Shown: positions 14,459-19,086 of the stretch, piece by piece | How positions within the stretch are numbered: the stretch's first letter is position 1 | Layout of the letters: each line of letters begins with the position of its first letter | Origin: CAZLCK01 sp964558235 | Lineage (GTDB): Bacteria > Actinomycetota > Coriobacteriia > Coriobacteriales > CADBOM01 | NCBI GenBank assembly: GCA_964558235.1 | Contig: CAZLCK010000026.1 | Coordinates: forward strand, 1-19,086 | Direction of reading: 5' to 3' | DNA: 19,086 nucleotides | Notes under the pieces: generated by a model | The model's database searches: none | Told to the model about the DNA's origin: nothing | Seen by the model: only the letters and a program-made list of their open reading frames with translations | Translations under genes and position numbers: made by a program

Positions 14459-16264
14459 CTACATCATGTCCTTGATATCATCAATATAATCTTCAATTAA
14501 CTCGTAGCCATCTGCTGATTCTACGATAGCGATATCACCAATTTCATCTAGTAATTTTTCATTTAAAGATTCAACAAATATAGATTCAAAGATGTTTTCT
14601 TTAGCCAGTAGTCGTGTTTGTATGCTGCTGGACTCGTTATTAAGCAGACTTTGTAAGTAGGCTAGCTCTAGGTCGCTAAAAATACTGAATGCACCTGGTG
14701 TGTTTGTGGATCTTGAATCCTCTGTGTTCTCTATGCTGTCTATGCTGCATTCAACGCATTCTTCGTCTATTAGCAATAAATCTCGAGTTTGAGCTGCGAT
14801 CCTTCTTATCTCATCAAGATGACCAGAGTCTATATCTATAGATAGCGAATTTAGCAGTTCAAGTTGACTTTTAGCATTTAAGATAGCCTCATCAATAATC
14901 TTTTCAAGATACTTCTTTGGTCTTTTTCTTTTTCCGCTTTTGGACGCGTCAAAAGGCTCTATAATTTGCTGACCTAAAATATATTCATCACCAAAAGTGC
15001 ATCTAAGCCTATCTATCAATGCATCAATAATCTCACCAAGTTCTTTATTAGTATTTGGCATGTCGTGATATGTCGAGCAGCTCCAATGACCATGTTTGCA
15101 TGAATAAATGGTCAAATTATTCAAATGATATTCGGCGTCTGCATGCGATCCATCATCATAAAAAACAGCAGCTGGAAAAAGATGGATCGGTCGTGTAGAA
15201 AAAGCTCCAAATAGGCTTTCTATTAGCGAAAGCTTTCTATGCTTTTTGTAATATTTTGTTAGTTTGTCCCATAGATTGCATACTGCAAAATTAACCAAAT
15301 CCGGTGAGTCTTTATAAACTTGACAGTTCGAAAACTTGAAAGCAGATAGAGCTTCAATGCTTTTAGCCAGGCGCTCTTTTTCATCTTTTTGTTGCTGAAT
15401 ATCTAAAAACTCTACTCTGCTTTTATGAGATTTTTCATACTCTAAGATCATATTTAAGGTGTTTTGACTTTTTGTCTTATCGAGCTTTTTGCCTATAACT
15501 GATTCCCAAATATCTTCTGCTCTTTCTATGAAAGATCTGTCTAGGCTATAAAAAATCGTATAGTCAACAATCCATGTATAGATATATCTGCTTGGAAGCG
15601 GATCTATCTTCAAATACTCTTCCCAAAAGTTAAATATTTTTTCAATTGCATCTATCGGAGATTTCGTGTTTATGCCGTTTAGAATTTCATAGATATAGAG
15701 ATAGACATAGCTAACAGAAGTCCTTTTTAGCTCATTAGCGCGCACCTGTGTTCGCCATGAAAAATAGCAACGCAGCTGATCGTTGGTCAGATCTGAGTAT
15801 GTTGGATAATAGGCGTTAAAGTGGATCTGTTTATCAAAGTCATCTTCATAATCAGCTAGCATTTGCGCTTCTACAAAAAAACGTTGAGTTCTAGTCATGC
15901 GTTTTGCCTCTAAGGAATCATCAAATGCTCTAAATTCCCTAAGTTGCTTTGGTAAATTGTTATAGTTATTTGACAATTTACGTTTGAATCCACCGTTATC
16001 TGCAGACCAAACATCTTTGCTTCTTTTGACATCTACATCCAAGTCATGAAGTAGGTTGACTCTTTTATATTTGTTCTCGCCTGTGTGCGACTGTACTCTA
16101 TCGTCTGTGCTTTGTGGGATTCTGCTATTTGTCTTAAAGTTTAAAAGCTCGCTCCCAGTAAAGAAAATAGGTTCATCTTTATAGACCTTTTCGGAGAGAA
16201 CTTTTGAGTTTTGAACATTGTTGTCATCCATCAGATGATCGATCAGTTCTTTAATATCAGACAC
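14459..16264 (-). CDS. TerB-N/TerB-C domain protein, first gene of the helicase-ATPase operon
   Basis: The 601-residue soluble protein has a TerB-N-like region (about 100-330) with F-x-x-x-A-x-x-L-A-D-Y-E-D-D and YYPTYSDLTNDQLRCYFSWR (152-171). It ends in a TerB-C-like acidic region (about 540-601) with ESLNEKLLDEIGD and a final IEDYIDDI. The middle is charged and helical; residues 285-310 may be a short coiled coil. No catalytic motif is visible. TerB-N/TerB-C proteins have been predicted to link Ter-type stress systems with DNA-processing ATPases and helicases, which fits its neighbours. A GTG start at 16264 is chosen because GAAGGGA precedes it at a normal distance. A TATAAT on the minus strand at 16301-16296 could be its -10. 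Its stop abuts the next start, so all three proteins are probably made together. Confidence 0.82.
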   Translation of the reverse strand: MSDIKELIDHLMDDNNVQNSKVLSEKVYKDEPIFFTGSELLNFKTNSRIPQSTDDRVQSHTGENKYKRVNLLHDLDVDVKRSKDVWSADNGGFKRKLSNNYNNLPKQLREFRAFDDSLEAKRMTRTQRFFVEAQMLADYEDDFDKQIHFNAYYPTYSDLTNDQLRCYFSWRTQVRANELKRTSVSYVYLYIYEILNGINTKSPIDAIEKIFNFWEEYLKIDPLPSRYIYTWIVDYTIFYSLDRSFIERAEDIWESVIGKKLDKTKSQNTLNMILEYEKSHKSRVEFLDIQQQKDEKERLAKSIEALSAFKFSNCQVYKDSPDLVNFAVCNLWDKLTKYYKKHRKLSLIESLFGAFSTRPIHLFPAAVFYDDGSHADAEYHLNNLTIYSCKHGHWSCSTYHDMPNTNKELGEIIDALIDRLRCTFGDEYILGQQIIEPFDASKSGKRKRPKKYLEKIIDEAILNAKSQLELLNSLSIDIDSGHLDEIRRIAAQTRDLLLIDEECVECSIDSIENTEDSRSTNTPGAFSIFSDLELAYLQSLLNNESSSIQTRLLAKENIFESIFVESLNEKLLDEIGDIAIVESADGYELIEDYIDDIKDMM

Positions 16265-16324
16265 AATAGTTCCCTTCTTTTAGCTAGTACTAAAGATTAT
16301 AAAAAAGTTTTACCAAATAGGGAA
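16265..16324 (-). promoter_or_regulatory. promoter region of the TerB/BrxD/BrxHI operon
   Basis: A consensus TATAAT (16301-16296, minus) lies 31 nt before the GTG start; no good -35 is seen. GTTCCC (16324-16319) is inversely repeated as GGGAAC (16273-16268), which overlaps the ribosome site. If transcription began further upstream, this could hide the ribosome site, but with the TATAAT start it would not be transcribed. Confidence 0.4.
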
Positions 16325-16487
16325 CATACGTTCGATTAGAGTTGAAATTTAATTGCGCCAAACCAAAAAAGTGCAGGAGGCCTAGGCACAAAAAATAGAA
16401 TTAAAGACAATTATTAAGGATATAATTTTATCCAGACGCTAGTCGTAGCCTTTGTTTTTGTGAGCTCCTATTGTTAGGGAGTTTTGA

Positions 16488-18152
16488 ATGAAAATATCCA
16501 TGGAAATTCTTGCAGAAGGTTTAAAGGATTACGTGGTTAACCTTGATATTGGTCACGTTAATACGGGATTAACGATAGAATTTTGTCGTCTTTACGATAG
16601 TCTTACCACTGAGCTTAATTCAAACTATGTCTATATTGTTTCTGGCAATGATATTTATCCTGAAAATATACCTGATGGATCGAATTTAATCGTTATAGAT
16701 AATCCAGGATTTAAGTTAGATACTGCAGCTAAAGTCAATATTATTAATATCGACGGAATTCAACCTTACCAAGCGATCAATATAGTTCTCTCTATATTTG
16801 ACAAGTACAACATCTTGAGTGAAAAGCTTGAAAGAGCCTTTGCATCTAATGCGCACCTGCAAACAATAGTGGATATCTCAACAGAGATAATTGGTGCGCC
16901 AATAGCGATGCTTGATATGAACCACTGTGTTTTGTCGATGTCTCAAAGCGTTGAACCTGAAGGCGACAAAATGTGGGAAGCAATGAAATCTGGCTATGGA
17001 TATGCCCACTACAGTATTGTAGATATAAGCCAGCCTAAACTACATGAGATGGATGAAAAAGGCCAAAATGTTTGGGAAGATCGCTCTAACATTAGCGGTA
17101 GATATCAAAGAGTCTATCTACTTCGCAAGGGCACTAAGGGTGTTGCATCATTTGGTCTGCATAAGTTGACGGATGTTTCGAAGCCGTTTGATGCTCATAT
17201 CGTTCAGCTAGCAGATTGGGTGGTAGATAGGCTTAAATCTAGACTAGATATGTTCTCTGAAGTAAAGATTGGGCGAGGCAAGCTATCCGAAGCGTTTTTG
17301 ATCGATTTATTAGATGGAAAGACCTATTCGGAGGCTGACCTTAACAAAATGATCAAAGGTCTTTCTATTGATGTAGCACCTAAGTATTACCTTGGAATGG
17401 TCTTATTTAGAAGTAAGGCAGAGCCTACAAAGTATGATTTTGCCTTGATGGACTATATTGAGACTATTTTGCCAGGCAGCAACTGTGTTGAATATGAAGG
17501 TAGACCTGTTTTTTTGCTTCCGATGACAAATGGAGAGGCTGAAGAGCGCATTTTGCAATATGAGCTTCCAAATTTTCTAAATATACATGGGTGTTATTGT
17601 CTGCTTTCAAGCGGATTTCCTTCGCTTTCGTATATAAGTGAGGTGTTTAAGACTACCTCTGAGGTCATTCCGTTTGTCTCTAATTTAGAGCGTGAAGATG
17701 ACGAGATTAGAGTCTATAGATATTACGAATTTGCATTGCAACATGCGATAAGTCTTTACGCAAAACAGGTTCCACTAAAATTTGCTGAAGATGAAGCAAT
17801 TGCACGAGTGATTCGTTATGATCAGGAGAACAATTCGGAGTATTACAAAACTTTAGTTGAGTACATTGCAAATTTTGGTAATACAACAAAGACATCTGAA
17901 AAATTGCATATACACCGCAATTCACTACTCTATAGGCTTTCGAAGATCGAAAAGATTATTGGCAAATCACTTGAAGATCGCAACTTTAGGAATAGCGCAT
18001 TGTTTTCGATAACATGCAATGATTACGGTAAAGAATATGGAGCAATACAAGAGGATAGGTATAGTTCATCTGCTGAATTTTCAGCTGACGATCTAGTGTG
18101 GCCATCAGAAAATAGCATCACCGATTCAACATCTGATGTTGAAGATAAATAG
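16488..18152 (+). CDS. PucR-family transcriptional regulator
   Basis: The 554-residue protein ends, apart from an acidic Ser/Asp-rich tail (about 512-554), in the HTH typical of PucR/CdaR regulators. LVEYIANFGNTTKTSEKLHI, then H-R-N-S-L-L-Y-R-L-S-K-I-E-K-I-I-G, spans about residues 456-492. The N-terminal part (about 1-110) looks like the PucR sensory domain, and the middle (110-250) is GAF-like, with the strands PIAMLDMNHCVLSMS and GVASFGLH. No membrane segment is present. These regulators usually sense metabolites and control nearby catabolic genes. Here the convergent neighbour is a glycyl-radical-enzyme activase, so its regulon may include an anaerobic lyase beyond the window. AGGGAG precedes the ATG by 6 nt. 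It diverges from the TerB operon across a 223-bp gap, so control of that operon is possible but unproven. Confidence 0.85.
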   Translation: MKISMEILAEGLKDYVVNLDIGHVNTGLTIEFCRLYDSLTTELNSNYVYIVSGNDIYPENIPDGSNLIVIDNPGFKLDTAAKVNIINIDGIQPYQAINIVLSIFDKYNILSEKLERAFASNAHLQTIVDISTEIIGAPIAMLDMNHCVLSMSQSVEPEGDKMWEAMKSGYGYAHYSIVDISQPKLHEMDEKGQNVWEDRSNISGRYQRVYLLRKGTKGVASFGLHKLTDVSKPFDAHIVQLADWVVDRLKSRLDMFSEVKIGRGKLSEAFLIDLLDGKTYSEADLNKMIKGLSIDVAPKYYLGMVLFRSKAEPTKYDFALMDYIETILPGSNCVEYEGRPVFLLPMTNGEAEERILQYELPNFLNIHGCYCLLSSGFPSLSYISEVFKTTSEVIPFVSNLEREDDEIRVYRYYEFALQHAISLYAKQVPLKFAEDEAIARVIRYDQENNSEYYKTLVEYIANFGNTTKTSEKLHIHRNSLLYRLSKIEKIIGKSLEDRNFRNSALFSITCNDYGKEYGAIQEDRYSSSAEFSADDLVWPSENSITDSTSDVEDK

Positions 18153-18224
18153 TAGTTAATGGCTTCTCTTTAAATCTTTCATACATACCATTGGAATTGC
18201 CTATCCTTCTGCGGGAGTTGTAAG

Positions 18225-19001
18225 TTAATGACTTGCCTGTAAGTCTTCGATACCATACCCCTCAATTGTTGTTGCGACACCGGAATATGCTCTAATGCCA
18301 TAGAAACGCATGATTTCAGCAAGATGTTCAATCCACGGATCATGCTGCGCACGTTCTGCTGGATTCCAATCAGAGCCCATGGGATAGTCTTGATTCAAAG
18401 AATCATACTTCTCTGTGCCCATCTTTAGATAAACAAGTAGCTGGACTTGCGCAACTCTATTTTCAAGATCATTTACGATAAATTCTGATGTTGCGTGGAT
18501 ATTATCTTCACTGTCGTTAACACCAGGAATAACAGGAACACGGATAACAAGCGGAATCCCAGCTTGAACAGTCATCTTAATGTTAGATAAAATCTGCTCG
18601 TTGCCAGCCCCACACCATTTTTTATGCTCTTCGGTATCCATATGCTTGATGTCTGTGATAAAAAGGTCGGTCACATCAAAAAAAGCCCTGATTATTTCAG
18701 AGGATGCCATCATCGATGACTCAGCACAAGTATGAATACCTTCCGCTTTGCACTGCTTTAAGATCTCTACAGCAAATTCCCATTGAACAGCGATCTCACC
18801 ACCACTGATGGTTATGCCACCTCCAGAATTGGCGTAGAAGTTCTTATCGGCGCGAACTTCTTTCATAACCTCTTCAACGGTCATCTCAATGCCCCAGGAT
18901 TTTAAAGCGCGCATAAAACAAACATCTGTACACTTTATACAATTAATACAGATTTTTCTGTCGATTGCACCAATCTTGCTTGTTGTGGGATCGAAAAGCA
19001 A
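18225..19001 (-). CDS. glycyl-radical-enzyme activating protein (radical SAM), 5' part broken or lost
   Basis: The visible 258 residues match the middle and end of glycyl-radical-enzyme activases. A 4Fe-4S ferredoxin insert (CINCIKCTDVC) is followed by MTVEEVM, the S-adenosylmethionine-binding GGGITISGGE (here GGEI rather than the usual GGEP), HTCAESS, TDLFITDIKHMD and VIRVPVIPGVND. Such enzymes put the glycyl radical on a partner lyase using reduced [4Fe-4S] and SAM. The radical-SAM C-x3-C-x2-C motif, which should be N-terminal, is not in frame. Coding similarity continues upstream of this TTG to 19049 (CCFGSCLEVC, the first ferredoxin cluster), but a TAA at 19052-19050 closes the frame. A frameshift or nonsense change near 19050 is therefore likely, unless it is a sequence error. 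The partner lyase is not in view. Confidence 0.82.
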   Translation of the reverse strand: MLFDPTTSKIGAIDRKICINCIKCTDVCFMRALKSWGIEMTVEEVMKEVRADKNFYANSGGGITISGGEIAVQWEFAVEILKQCKAEGIHTCAESSMMASSEIIRAFFDVTDLFITDIKHMDTEEHKKWCGAGNEQILSNIKMTVQAGIPLVIRVPVIPGVNDSEDNIHATSEFIVNDLENRVAQVQLLVYLKMGTEKYDSLNQDYPMGSDWNPAERAQHDPWIEHLAEIMRFYGIRAYSGVATTIEGYGIEDLQASH

Positions 19002-19086
19002 TGGAGCTCCACCAAGCGAGCAAACTTCTAAGCAAGACCCAAAGCAACATTAACTGCTACTGAGTAGACACCGGCCTGGAAGTGTC

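Noticed and set aside
10683..16264. Complete BREX type 2 system
   Set aside because: Only BrxD-like and BrxHI-like proteins are present; PglX, PglZ, PglW and PglY are missing from both flanks in view.
16268..16324. Ribosome-site-hiding hairpin before the TerB gene
   Set aside because: The upstream arm lies before the TATAAT box, so it would not be in the likely transcript.

Overview
The window (about 40% GC by eye) reads like a chromosomal segment of a low-GC member of the Coriobacteriia (Atopobiaceae-like). This placement is an inference from gene content only: a DUF6273-type secreted protein, a zinc-ribbon/one-TM surface protein, DUF3793 plus flavodoxin, an EFR1-type flavodoxin-ferredoxin, and a glycyl-radical-enzyme activase beside a PucR regulator. 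No rRNA, tRNA, CRISPR array, integrase or transposase was seen. Both ends of the window cut genes.

Layout. 1-408 (-): N-terminal part of a secreted DUF6273-like protein. It lies downstream of a TTGACA box whose spacer contains an 11-G tract, so its promoter may be phase variable. 409-803: gene-free, rich in inverted repeats. 804-1392 (-): ParE-type toxin and Phd/YefM antitoxin with an operator-like palindrome. 1589-2713 (+): DUF3793 protein and flavodoxin, probably one metal-regulated operon. 2714-3037: gene-free convergent junction with a long hairpin and a 17-bp tandem repeat array. 3038-6582 (-): heterodimeric exporter-fold ABC transporter pair whose first gene has a frameshift just before its H-loop. 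6829-8220 (+): zinc-ribbon membrane protein. 8343-9146 (-): EFR1-type flavodoxin/2[4Fe-4S] protein. 9249-10457 (-): divergent MoeA-like protein. 10683-16264 (-): three-gene operon of a TerB-N/TerB-C protein, a BrxD-like (DUF2791) ATPase and a BrxHI/Lhr-like helicase. 16488-18152 (+): PucR-family regulator. 18225 to the right edge (-): glycyl-radical-enzyme activase with a broken 5' end.

How the genes work together. The DUF3793-flavodoxin operon and the ABC operon carry the same palindrome (AGTTAR-N6-YTAACT) upstream, in pairs 30 bp apart, which suggests one regulator, most simply a metal-responsive one. Flavodoxin replacing ferredoxin under iron shortage would fit.

The best candidate for an under-described system is the TerB/BrxD/BrxHI operon. 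It has two BREX type 2 components and a Ter-related scaffold, but no methyltransferase, PglZ, PglW or BrxC in view. A genome-maintenance or anti-phage DNA-processing complex is the most reasonable inference; its mechanism is unknown to me. A diverged duplication of the 3' end of its helicase gene lies just beyond the helicase stop codon.
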